From a virus: a stretch of 48,293 bases of DNA. Both the position numbers and the translations under genes were made by a program. The stretch lies in IMG/VR virus record IMGVR_UViG_3300028840_002776, positions 1-48,293 of that record; one strand, written 5' to 3'. Below, one piece after another: positions 14,225-22,158 of the stretch (position 1 is its first letter; each line of letters opens with the position of its first letter). A model generated the notes under the pieces. It was not told the DNA's origin. It saw nothing but the letters and a program-made list of their open reading frames with translations, and made no database searches.

Positions 14225-14886
14225 TCCTAGTTTCTTGCGTCAGTCTCGATCACGACGCGGACTTCCTCCCGCACTTCGTCCCGTACTACCGGGCGCGCGG
14301 GGTCGACGACGTCAGGCTCGTGCTGCACTCGCGTGCGAGGATTCCTCGACAGTCCGTTCCCGCCAACGTCGATAAGTATGTGTGCTGGACCGGCGAGTTC
14401 AACCCGAGCGAAAAGATTCGGCGTTTGACGGATCTCATGTACGGCGCCGACGTTTATGTATCGGTAGACGTCGACGAGTTCGCCGGGATCGACGACGTGA
14501 TGGAGACGTGGCGTAAGTACGATGCGCCCTGCGTCTACGGCAAGATGGTGGACCGGTTCGCGTCGCGGCCGGGAGTCACTGGACCTTTAAGCCCGGACGG
14601 CGACCTGTTCTCGCAGTTTCCCGTCGTCGCGAGTAACTACTCGCGGAACGTGATCGGCATGCGCCAGCCGTGGCGGCCCTTCCTCCTGCCGGGTCCGCCG
14701 GCAAAGATGCACCGCTTTCCGGGGCTGGGGTTCAAGAAGTGGTGTCGCCGGTGCGGCAGGCCGCCGGTGCTCCATCACTTCAAGTGGACACACCAGAGGA
14801 TCGACAAGGCCAAAGAGCGCAGCGTTCACGGCGGCGCTCGTGGCCGCAACAGTCGCAGTCTCCTGAGGAGGGCGAGGCATGGGTAG
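14218..14886 (+). CDS. GT-A glycosyltransferase (GT2_4/GT92-like)
   Basis: 222 aa. It begins with a VSCVSLDHDADFLPHFVPYYRARG-like strand-helix, a signature of the GT92/Glyco_tranf_2_4 group. A metal-binding DVDEF motif (DxD) lies about residues 84-88 and an HHFKWT segment about residues 183-188 near the end. Expected role: transfer of a hexose from a nucleotide sugar to a glycan or protein. The start is the ATG at 14218, overlapping the previous stop by 7 nt; the longer frame upstream lies inside the Cys-rich gene. The end overlaps the next glycosyltransferase by 8 nt. Confidence 0.82.
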   Translation: MVVLVSCVSLDHDADFLPHFVPYYRARGVDDVRLVLHSRARIPRQSVPANVDKYVCWTGEFNPSEKIRRLTDLMYGADVYVSVDVDEFAGIDDVMETWRKYDAPCVYGKMVDRFASRPGVTGPLSPDGDLFSQFPVVASNYSRNVIGMRQPWRPFLLPGPPAKMHRFPGLGFKKWCRRCGRPPVLHHFKWTHQRIDKAKERSVHGGARGRNSRSLLRRARHG

Positions 14887-15562
14887 GGTCGACGTGGTGA
14901 TGACTTCGTGGGTCAAGGAGCCTAAGTTCCTCGATGTCACGAGGCGAGCTGTGGAGACATTGTTAGCGTCTAGCTCTGAGACTAAGTTCGACGTGACGGT
15001 GGTGGAGACGTCGAGGATCGACCTCCGCGTGTTCTACGACATGGGCGTCAGCTACGCCGTGCGCTACGCGGACGAGACGTTCGTCTACAACAAGGCGCTC
15101 AACATCGGCGCACAGTTCGGCGATGCGGCGTACGTCGTCTTCTGCTCGAACGATCTGACGTTCACGGCACTGTGGTGGGAAGAGCTGCTGGCGGGTATGA
15201 TAGCACGCGGGGCGGAGGCCGGTTCGCCGATCTCGCCCAGCTTCGAGATGCAGCGTGAATTCGTCAACAGCAGTCCGGTCGTGGGCTGTCGCAACGGGCG
15301 GGAGTACTCCGGGTGGTGCTTCGCGATGCGGCGCTCAGCTTACGACAGGCTCGGCGGATTTGCCCATCCCACGACATTCTGGTATAGTGACGACGTCATA
15401 GTAGAGCAGTTCAGGCGTGCAAAGGTTCGCCACGTGCTCGTGCCGTCGTCCGTCGTTCATCATGACTTTCATACGACGATGAACGAGGTCGATGCGGGGC
15501 GACGAAAACGAGACACGCACGGCCAGAGGGAGGTCTACGAGAAGTGGTTGAGCGAGGGATGA
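14879..15562 (+). CDS. Family 2 (GT-A) glycosyltransferase
   Basis: 227 aa. The N-terminal strand VDVVMTSWVKEPKF is followed by a FDVTVVETS strand, the VYNKALNIGAQFGDAAYVVFCSNDLTF segment (nucleotide-sugar and metal region, SND in place of DxD), and the acceptor part GWCFAMRRSAYDRLGGF (the conserved 'G-G-F' loop of GT2) and SDDVIVEQF. It should add one sugar of the phage glycan. It is embedded in an overlapping operon (8 nt with the gene before, ATGA with the methyltransferase after). Confidence 0.88.
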   Translation: MGRVDVVMTSWVKEPKFLDVTRRAVETLLASSSETKFDVTVVETSRIDLRVFYDMGVSYAVRYADETFVYNKALNIGAQFGDAAYVVFCSNDLTFTALWWEELLAGMIARGAEAGSPISPSFEMQREFVNSSPVVGCRNGREYSGWCFAMRRSAYDRLGGFAHPTTFWYSDDVIVEQFRRAKVRHVLVPSSVVHHDFHTTMNEVDAGRRKRDTHGQREVYEKWLSEG

Positions 15563-16125
15563 ACTTCACTAGGGACTGGTTCACAGACAGGACCGGCAGC
15601 TGGTTGACGCGTCTCAGATATCTGCGCGAGATTCCCGACGCGCGCGGCCTGGAGATCGGATCCTACGAGGGACGGTCCGCCGTGTGGACCGTAGAGAACA
15701 TACTGACGGGACCCGGCTCGATTCTCACGTGCGTGGACCCGTGGTCTGAGACCGCGTGGGAGAGGTGGAAGCCAAGGTACGGGGTGATGAATAGCATTCG
15801 TCGGCGTTTCTACAACAACACTGCTAAGTACAGGGCGGCGGGACGCATAGTACCGGTGCAGATGCGATCGAACGAGTTCTTTCGCCGGGCGTCTCCGGGC
15901 GAAACGTACGACTTCGTCTACGTCGACGGGTGTCATACTAAGTCGCAGGCTCTCAACGACATGCGGGAGTCTTGGATCCGTTTGCGGCCGGGCGGCGCCA
16001 TGGTAGTGGACGACGTCACTATGAAGTCAGTCTTGAAGGCGTGCGAGTCCTGGCTGACCGCAGCGCGACACGTCGAGGAGATGGAGCCGTCCTACAACCA
16101 GCGCTTCTTCAGGAGATTGGGATGA
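15559..16125 (+). CDS. Class I SAM-dependent methyltransferase
   Basis: 188 aa with motif I LEIGSYEGRSAVW, an acidic post-I strand (ILTCVDPWS), and YDFVYVDGCHTKSQALNDMRESW with PGGAMVVDD. This is the Methyltransf_24 layout often found in glycan clusters, where members O-methylate sugars. In this operon a sugar or glycan O-methylation role is most likely. It starts with ATGA overlap to the glycosyltransferase and ends with ATGA overlap to the next gene, so expression is tightly coupled. Confidence 0.87.
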   Translation: MNFTRDWFTDRTGSWLTRLRYLREIPDARGLEIGSYEGRSAVWTVENILTGPGSILTCVDPWSETAWERWKPRYGVMNSIRRRFYNNTAKYRAAGRIVPVQMRSNEFFRRASPGETYDFVYVDGCHTKSQALNDMRESWIRLRPGGAMVVDDVTMKSVLKACESWLTAARHVEEMEPSYNQRFFRRLG

Positions 16126-17021
16126 TAGGGCTGTACGTGGTGAACGACTACTTGAAGCCCGCCCGGCTGTTTGAAGCACAGGCGCGAATCTTCGAGATGT
16201 TCGATCAGGACCTGACCGACTATCGTGTCACGGTGATCGACCAGACGGAGGGCAAGCTACCCGTTCCGTTGAAATACGACGAGCTGTACGCGCCGAAACA
16301 GGAGTGGATCGACGGTCGCCCCGTCTGGAACTTGATCGATGCGCTCTACGAAATGACAGAACAAGACGACGTAGAGTGGCAAGTGGTGTTTCACAAGGAG
16401 CACTTGCCATCGCCCGGCTACTTCGAGAGTCTGCGGCACACGCTGTCCGTGACTAAGAGGAACGTGGTTCTCTGCAATTTGAGGCGTATCGGACCGAAGG
16501 TTGAAAAGCGTATCAACTCCAACCGTCACAACTCGGAGAGGTTGATAGACGCTATACTACAAGGGCGAGACGTGGAGCGCGTGTTTCGAGAAACGCCGTC
16601 CGTTCCATGGCAGCAATGGTACAACCCTCAGCGACATGCCGTCCGTTCTCGGAAAGGCGGCTGGTACGAGGACGTGTTCGCCGTGAGGACGTCATGGTTG
16701 CTAGAACTCGGACTCTATGACTATCGTAAGAGCATGGTGTACACGGACGTGTACGACTTGATGAAGGCCACATGGAATCACCTCAAGTTTAAGTGCTCCG
16801 TCTTATCGCAAGACTATTACCTGCTGCACCCCTTTCATCGACGCAACTATCCGGAGTTGCACCCGCCGGTCAGGGACTGGGCAAAGGGTCAGAGCGTCTT
16901 TAAGGGGTCGTCGTTGGCCGCCGGAGTCAACAACCTGTTTAAGTTGAGGCGAGCACCGGGAGGCATCGTCTGGAACTGGACACAAGACATGAAGCGAAGA
17001 GGTTGGAGACGTGCTGACTAG
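16122..17021 (+). CDS. Glycosyltransferase-like protein, divergent
   Basis: 299 aa. The N-terminus (GLYVVNDYLKPARLFEAQ) and a central VEWQVVFHKEHLPSPGYFE segment resemble GT-A glycosyltransferases, with HKE in the place of the DxD-like loop. A GGWYEDVFAVRTSWLLELGLYD stretch resembles the acceptor region of family 2 enzymes. The match is weak and the metal motif is not canonical, so it may be a degenerate or specialised transferase. Its position, last in the second glycan cluster and just before the terminase (11-nt overlap), supports the assignment. Confidence 0.6.
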   Translation: MIGLYVVNDYLKPARLFEAQARIFEMFDQDLTDYRVTVIDQTEGKLPVPLKYDELYAPKQEWIDGRPVWNLIDALYEMTEQDDVEWQVVFHKEHLPSPGYFESLRHTLSVTKRNVVLCNLRRIGPKVEKRINSNRHNSERLIDAILQGRDVERVFRETPSVPWQQWYNPQRHAVRSRKGGWYEDVFAVRTSWLLELGLYDYRKSMVYTDVYDLMKATWNHLKFKCSVLSQDYYLLHPFHRRNYPELHPPVRDWAKGQSVFKGSSLAAGVNNLFKLRRAPGGIVWNWTQDMKRRGWRRAD

Positions 17022-18288
17022 GTCGTGGACTAAGTTGAGATACCATGAGGGCCAGGCACGGCTGTGGCGCACCAGAGCCAGGTTCGTCGCGGTAGCGTGC
17101 GGGCGCGGTTCTGGAAAGACTGAGCTAGCTCGTCGTCGCATAGTTCGGTTTCTCCCGATCCGTAAGCCGTGGCCTGATCCGATGTATTTCTACGCGTTAC
17201 CGACTTACTCTCAGGCGCGGCGTGTTGCCTGGCGGAAGATAAGGGACCTCATCCCTCCGGACTGGGTCTCGAAACTCAACGAGTCGAACATGGTCGTCGA
17301 CACCGTCTTCGGTTCGTCGCTTTACATCGTCGGGATGGACAAGCCGCAGCGCATAGAGGGCGACCAGTGGGATGGTGGCGTGATCGACGAATCGTGCGAT
17401 CAGCGACCGAGGTCGTTCGATCTCAGTGTAAGACCCGCCCTGTCCCACAGAGACGGCTGGTGCTGGCGGATCGGCGTTCCGAAGAGGTACGGCGTCGGCG
17501 CTCCGGAGTTTAAGACGTTCTTTGATAAGGGAATGACCGGCGACGACTCGAGAGTAGAGGCGTACACGTGGCCCAGCTCCGACATACTGACCGCGGAGGC
17601 CATAGAGTTCGCCCAGCAGACTCTCGATGCGCGAGACTACAATGAACAATATAACGCGCAGTGGGAGACGGCTTCCGGTCTGATCTTCTACGCTTACGTA
17701 CGGGCAGACAACGTTCGGCGCGTGGACTACTTCAAGGATCGGCCTTTGCTAGTTGGTTCGGACTTCAACGTGGACCCGATGGCGTGGGTAGTTGCACAGC
17801 GCGATGAGGATAAGCTGTATGTTCTGGACGAGCTGTTCTTGCGGAACACTAACACGCAGCAGACTCTTGATGAACTCTTCAAGAGGTATGGACGACACGA
17901 GTCGGGGTTTGAGTTCTACGGCGACGCTACAGGAAGGGCGCGTAAGACGTCAGCCTCGTCTAGTGATTACATTCAGATAAGACAGGACTCCAGGTTTGCG
18001 GGCGCTAGAGTCTTCTATCCTAGGAGCAATCCGCCCGTGGCGGACAGGTTCGCAGCGTGTAATGCGATGTTTCGCAATGCAAAGGGCGTGCAGCGCCTGT
18101 TCGTCGACCCGCGATGCGTCAACTTGATCAGGGATCTGGAGACCAGGGCTTACCGCGAAGGTACAAGGGAACCCGACGATTACGGGGACGTCGGTCATAT
18201 CACAGACGCTCTCGGTTACGTCGTTTATCGCCTGTTCCCCGTCGCGCTTTCTTACGGTTCCGCCCCTCCGAAAGTAAAAGTCAGATGA
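17011..18288 (+). CDS. terL: Terminase large subunit
   Basis: 425 aa from a GTG start. The ATPase domain has Walker A CGRGSGKTE (30-38) and Walker B GGVIDES (about 121-127). The C-terminal nuclease domain has GSDFNVDP (about 251-258) with GDATGR and DVGHITDALGY supplying the further acidic ligands. It cuts concatemeric DNA and drives it into proheads through the portal. The GTG lies 11 nt inside the previous gene. Both activities look intact. The packaging type (cos or headful) cannot be read directly, but the circular assembly fits headful packaging or cohesive ends. Confidence 0.95.
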   Translation: MLTRSWTKLRYHEGQARLWRTRARFVAVACGRGSGKTELARRRIVRFLPIRKPWPDPMYFYALPTYSQARRVAWRKIRDLIPPDWVSKLNESNMVVDTVFGSSLYIVGMDKPQRIEGDQWDGGVIDESCDQRPRSFDLSVRPALSHRDGWCWRIGVPKRYGVGAPEFKTFFDKGMTGDDSRVEAYTWPSSDILTAEAIEFAQQTLDARDYNEQYNAQWETASGLIFYAYVRADNVRRVDYFKDRPLLVGSDFNVDPMAWVVAQRDEDKLYVLDELFLRNTNTQQTLDELFKRYGRHESGFEFYGDATGRARKTSASSSDYIQIRQDSRFAGARVFYPRSNPPVADRFAACNAMFRNAKGVQRLFVDPRCVNLIRDLETRAYREGTREPDDYGDVGHITDALGYVVYRLFPVALSYGSAPPKVKVR

Positions 18289-19178
18289 GCTTCTTTGATA
18301 GAGTATACGAGCCAGCCGTACGGTACGGGGAGGAGTACCCTATCTTCAATCGCGTCACGCTGGAAACCTCTTCCTGGTGCACCAGGAAGTGCCGGTTCTG
18401 TCCGTCCAGTAAGCGACGCGAACGAAAAGTAATGTCCGACTCGCTGTACTATCGTATCATAGATCAGTTGCACGAGTTAGACTTTCGAGGAACGGTCCAG
18501 TGGTTCTTACTGAACGAGCCGCTTCTCGACCCGGACTGGTATCGCCGTGTGCGGACCCTTCGGGAAGCTTGTCTTAAGTGTAAGATAATGCTGACCACCA
18601 ACGGTGACTTGCTGGACGGCGCAGACGGCGTACTTAAGATGTTCGCGGCCGGCGTGAATTCCGTGAATCTGAACGCATACGACGATCGTGACGGGCGGCT
18701 GAAGAGATACAGGACTTGGTCTTTAGAGGCGGCTGGAATAGACGAGGACATTAAGATCAAATCTAACATGAAGTGGAGCGTCGAAGGCCCACGGGCCAAG
18801 TACTTGACGGTATCGGACAGGAGAAGGCCGAGAGGTCTTCACAGCTGGGGCGACGCTAAGATAGCTGCGCTTGATTGCGTGCGTTCTAAGCCTCGGTCGA
18901 AGTACTGTGCTAGACCGCACAGGCATGTGGTCGTCATGTACGACGGTCGGGTGCCGTTGTGCTGTGCAGTGGACACCTCGCGTCCAGACTTTGAGTCGAT
19001 GGGCGATCTTAACACGCAGAAACTGACAGAGGTATGGAACGGCGAGGAGATGTTCAGGTATAGATACTTATTAGAGAACGCCGTTCGCGAGGGCCAATGT
19101 GCGGGATGTGTTGAGACGTCGGCGTATCCTCACGTGGTACGGGGCGTCGTTCCATTGGAGAGATGGAAAGATGGGTAA
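18285..19178 (+). CDS. Radical SAM enzyme with SPASM-like C-terminus
   Basis: 297 aa. The cluster motif CTRKCRFC (C32, C36, C39) binds the SAM-cleaving iron-sulfur cluster. The FLLNEPLLD and LTTNGDLL segments fit the radical SAM barrel. The C-terminal part has C-x-x-x-CC-type and late CAGC cysteines with VPLCCAVD and EVWN (SPASM/twitch layout) for an extra cluster. Relatives modify peptides, proteins or sugars. Here it sits between terminase and portal with overlaps of 4 and 8 nt, so it is an integral part of the packaging/head operon. The substrate is unknown: a virion protein or the phage glycan is possible. Confidence 0.9.
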   Translation: MSFFDRVYEPAVRYGEEYPIFNRVTLETSSWCTRKCRFCPSSKRRERKVMSDSLYYRIIDQLHELDFRGTVQWFLLNEPLLDPDWYRRVRTLREACLKCKIMLTTNGDLLDGADGVLKMFAAGVNSVNLNAYDDRDGRLKRYRTWSLEAAGIDEDIKIKSNMKWSVEGPRAKYLTVSDRRRPRGLHSWGDAKIAALDCVRSKPRSKYCARPHRHVVVMYDGRVPLCCAVDTSRPDFESMGDLNTQKLTEVWNGEEMFRYRYLLENAVREGQCAGCVETSAYPHVVRGVVPLERWKDG

Positions 19179-20442
19179 GGAAAAGACGAGTCATCAAGTC
19201 CCCAGGGTAGCCGGGCTTCTAAGCACGCTGGACACTCTTCCCAAGCCTAGTATCACGGCTTACTCCACGCTGCGGACCATGCGTCGTGATCCGACGATAG
19301 CCTTGGCACGGTGGTTAGTCGTCGCGCCGATTCTCGCTTCCGGGTGGTCCGTCGAGGCGGAGGAAGATGCGCCCGAGGGTTCCAAGGACTTTATCAACGA
19401 GCAGATGCAGCCGTTGAGGTTGCATCTGTTGAAGACTGGCATGTACGGCTGTCTTGACTTCGGGTGGCAGCCGTACGAGAAGGTGTTCAAGGTCGGTGCG
19501 GACGGGCGCGTGGTGATACGCAAGCTCAAGCCTTTGCTGCAGGACACAACCTCCATATTGATCGACACCAAGACGGGAGCGTATGTTGGTTTGAAGAACA
19601 ACATGGTTCCGTTAAAGACCGCGGAGACGTTGTTGTTGTACATCGATGTAGAGGGAACTGACTGGTACGGGCAGAGTCTTTTAGAGAACGTGAACGACCC
19701 CTATACCAAGTGGAACAGCGTGAACGAGGCTGCGGACCGCTATGATCGAAAGGTAGCCGGTTCCCACTGGGTCGTTCACTACCCGCAAGGCACGTCTAAC
19801 GTCAACGGGACGGAGACCGACAACTTCAAAGTAGCTCAAGATTTGCTTCAGACGTTGGAGTCGTCAGGCGCTATCGCTGTTCCTCGTCAACTCCAGGACG
19901 TTATAGACGATCTTAACAGACAGCAGCCGGACGCCTGGAAGATCGAATTGCTGTCCGACCAGGGTCGTGGTACCGCGTCGTTCATCGATCGTCAGAAGTA
20001 TCTGGACGCACTCAAAGTACGAGGACTCGGTCTTCCGGAGCGTGCTGTTCTGGAAGGGGAGTTTGGGACTAAAGCTGAGGCCGAGGCGCACGCCGATTTT
20101 GCGATCACCAACATGGAGATGCGGCATCGGATGATCGTACAGCTGGTGAACTGGCACCTCGTGAATCAGTTGCTTCGTTTCAATTACGGCCCAGACGCGG
20201 AGAACACGGTATATGTCGAACCGGCTCCGATTACGGACCTGGCGTTGCAACATCTTAGGAAGGTATATGACGCCATTCTGTCTAGCCCGGAAGGCTTCAT
20301 GTACGAGATGACGTCCATAGACTTGGAAGCTCTTAAGGACAGACTCGGCATACCGATTCGCACCGACGTGGATTCTCCGGGCTATGAATCTGATGTTCAG
20401 ATCGTGCCCTACAGTGACGACGAAACGCAGGAGGCAGTGTAG
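19171..20442 (+). CDS. Portal protein (Mu gp29/DUF935-like)
   Basis: 423 aa. The pattern matches DUF935 portals: an N-terminal SITAYSTLRTMRRDP region, a WSVEAEEDAPEG stretch, the Gly-Asp-Trp-type wing (VEGTDWYGQSLL), a helical DAWKIELLSDQGRGTASF region and a C-terminal ERAVLEGEFGTKAEA segment. Twelve subunits would form the DNA entry channel. Its start overlaps the radical SAM gene by 8 nt; the downstream MuF-type and protease genes fit a Mu-like head set. The acidic C-terminus ends the protein. Size is slightly below Mu gp29. Confidence 0.88.
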   Translation: MGKEKTSHQVPRVAGLLSTLDTLPKPSITAYSTLRTMRRDPTIALARWLVVAPILASGWSVEAEEDAPEGSKDFINEQMQPLRLHLLKTGMYGCLDFGWQPYEKVFKVGADGRVVIRKLKPLLQDTTSILIDTKTGAYVGLKNNMVPLKTAETLLLYIDVEGTDWYGQSLLENVNDPYTKWNSVNEAADRYDRKVAGSHWVVHYPQGTSNVNGTETDNFKVAQDLLQTLESSGAIAVPRQLQDVIDDLNRQQPDAWKIELLSDQGRGTASFIDRQKYLDALKVRGLGLPERAVLEGEFGTKAEAEAHADFAITNMEMRHRMIVQLVNWHLVNQLLRFNYGPDAENTVYVEPAPITDLALQHLRKVYDAILSSPEGFMYEMTSIDLEALKDRLGIPIRTDVDSPGYESDVQIVPYSDDETQEAV

Positions 20443-20795
20443 TGTTCGATAACATAGACAATGTAGCTCTGATCGGTCTACTAGTGGTGTACATAACCGA
20501 CAGAGTCTTAGTTCATTTGCGTTCGCGAGGGATCGACTTAAAGACGCTCTGTGAAAAAACTATTCAGACGCATGGCAGGGTGGTAGAACTTCACGAGTGG
20601 CACAATCACGACAAGGAAGGCCAGCCGGGCGTTAAGATCTGGTACGGTTCGACACAACAAGACAACATGCTAGAGCGTATGACCGGTTGTCTGGAGCAAC
20701 AGACGGACTTGATGCGTACCATGCACGAACAGCAATTGCTTTGCCGACAGAACGTGACTGAGTTAAGAAACGACGTTCACGAGTTGAGAAAATGA
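20442..20795 (+). CDS. Membrane-anchored coiled-coil protein (unknown; possible lysis accessory)
   Basis: 117 aa from a GTG start overlapping the portal stop. One N-terminal transmembrane segment (about residues 7-25) is followed by a HEWHNHD segment and a C-terminal coiled coil (residues 70-117). Small phage proteins with an N-terminal helix and an LHEWHN-like block recur in siphovirus genomes without a known function. A spanin- or holin-like role is possible. It is the first of three small genes, two of them membrane-associated, between the portal and a secreted protein. Confidence 0.65.
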   Translation: MFDNIDNVALIGLLVVYITDRVLVHLRSRGIDLKTLCEKTIQTHGRVVELHEWHNHDKEGQPGVKIWYGSTQQDNMLERMTGCLEQQTDLMRTMHEQQLLCRQNVTELRNDVHELRK

Positions 20796-20890
20796 AGAGT
20801 AAGTGGAAGTTAACTGACGTGCTGCTGTTGCCGCTCGTCGGATTGATGTGGGCCGCGTACTTCGTTTGGCGTGGCATTTCAAAGCTCTTA
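20792..20890 (+). CDS. 32-aa single-pass membrane peptide
   Basis: Short gene with ATGA overlap to the preceding gene. The translated peptide has a basic start (MKSKWK), one hydrophobic helix (about residues 9-27: VLLLPLVGLMWAAYFVW) and a short tail ending RGISSS. The size and layout suit a minimal holin-like or lysis-assisting peptide. No homologue is recognised. The tight coupling to a membrane protein upstream supports that it is translated. Confidence 0.55.
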
Positions 20891-20906
20891 AAGTGGGAGA
20901 GATGAG

Positions 20907-21248
20907 ATGGGAGCATTTCGTGTAAAGATCGAGGCTATCATCAAGCAGGCCGTCGAGGCGTGGGCTGACAAGCAGATCACGCTGCGTGAGCTGTACGGAC
21001 TGGTCGGCGAGATCATGCGTGCCGTGATCATGTTCATGGACGAGATGGAGAATCCGGAGGACTACAAGGAAGAGTTGATCGAAGACTGTGAAGGGCTGTA
21101 CGACGAGTACATCGCACCTATCGACATCGAGTGGATACCGAACTGGATCGAGCCGGTGTTCGACAAGCTCTTCAAGAGCATGGTGCGTGCGGGCATCGAG
21201 GCTGCCTACGACGTGTGGAAAGCCAGGGAGGAGATGGACGATGCATAA
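20907..21248 (+). CDS. Acidic helical protein, unknown
   Basis: 113 aa. It is almost entirely helical, rich in Glu, Asp, Trp and Met, with an amphipathic region near the end (IEWIPNWIEPVFDKLFKSM). No signal peptide or membrane helix is obvious. The gene starts just after the 32-aa peptide with GGGAGAG upstream and overlaps the secreted protein gene by 8 nt. Its position between small membrane proteins and a secreted protein may tie it to lysis or head assembly, but I do not recognise it. Confidence 0.6.
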   Translation: MGAFRVKIEAIIKQAVEAWADKQITLRELYGLVGEIMRAVIMFMDEMENPEDYKEELIEDCEGLYDEYIAPIDIEWIPNWIEPVFDKLFKSMVRAGIEAAYDVWKAREEMDDA

Positions 21249-22128
21249 GATCGTTTCGTTATCGCTGCTCTGCATCATAGCTGGAGTTGTGCGGGCGAAC
21301 GATCTGGACGTTACGGGCCCCGACAGGGCGCCGGCCGGTGAACTGGTAGTCTGCCGCGCAGATATCCCGACCGGCGCCAAGAGTAAGTGGGTCATTCACC
21401 CGCCGAAGGATTTTCTCCTAGGCTATGACGGAAAGAGCATCGGCTTCGCGACGATGACGAAAGGAAAGTACACCGTTATCTGCGCCGCGGCCGAGTGTAT
21501 CGACGGACGGGCGAATCTCCGGTTCGGCAAACACGTCGTAACGATAGGCGGCTCCGATCCTGATCCTGATCCTGATCCCGATCCTGATCCTGATCCTGAT
21601 CCCGATCCTGATCCTCCGGACAGCGATCTGGCTAAGTTAGCGTATGATGCGGCGATCAAGTACGTAAGCGACGAACATCGACACAACGGGGCGGCCCGAT
21701 TCATCACCGCAGTCAACATGGTCGTGAAGGACGTGAACGAAGGCCGGATCGCGTCAGTACGTACAGTCCGTGAACGTATGAAGGAACAAGCGCACGACGA
21801 GATGGGCGCACTGGTACAACACTGGCGTGATTGGAACGACAAGGCCATCGAGCCGGCGTTAGCCGGTATGGCGTCGCGAGGTCTGTTGGTCACACCGCAA
21901 GACTATGCGAGAGCTTACACAGAGATCGCGAAGGGGCTGCGTGCAATGGCGAAGGAACGGCTACGCCGGCTGGGACGTCTGTCCGCTAGGGGGCTGTCGG
22001 CTCACAGTCTATTTTCACCACGGCAGCCACAGCAACCGGCACCGGCCTATCGGTCTCCGACATACTATTACGGCGGACACAGTTATTACCCGACCGGCGT
22101 CGGTGCGATGTGCGTTGGCGGAACTTGA
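21241..22128 (+). CDS. Secreted protein with (Asp-Pro)10 linker
   Basis: 295 aa. The N-terminal signal peptide is MHKIVSLSLLCIIAGVVRA with cleavage likely after A19. Residues 20-104 look like a beta-sandwich (LDVTGPDRAPAGELVVCRAD..., PKD/Ig-like) and residues about 106-125 are ten Asp-Pro repeats. The C-terminal part is helical (about 130-245) and then Pro/Tyr/Gly-rich. The repeats come from ten DNA hexamers (21556-21615). It would be exported by the host Sec system. Function is unknown; an exported protein bound to the cell envelope or released at lysis is possible. The start overlaps the preceding gene by 8 nt. Confidence 0.8.
   Translation: MHKIVSLSLLCIIAGVVRANDLDVTGPDRAPAGELVVCRADIPTGAKSKWVIHPPKDFLLGYDGKSIGFATMTKGKYTVICAAAECIDGRANLRFGKHVVTIGGSDPDPDPDPDPDPDPDPDPDPPDSDLAKLAYDAAIKYVSDEHRHNGAARFITAVNMVVKDVNEGRIASVRTVRERMKEQAHDEMGALVQHWRDWNDKAIEPALAGMASRGLLVTPQDYARAYTEIAKGLRAMAKERLRRLGRLSARGLSAHSLFSPRQPQQPAPAYRSPTYYYGGHSYYPTGVGAMCVGGT
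21556..21615 (+). repeat. Ten tandem GATCCY hexamers encoding (Asp-Pro)10
   Basis: Ten copies of GATCCT or GATCCC in a row. The variant GATCCC appears at the fourth and eighth units, giving a 24-nt higher order and evidence of duplication. Each unit holds a GATC site. It encodes a rigid extended linker in the secreted protein and is likely to vary in copy number by slippage. Confidence 0.95.
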
Positions 22129-22158
22129 TTCTAAACATCAACCTCCGGGAGAGGTCAC

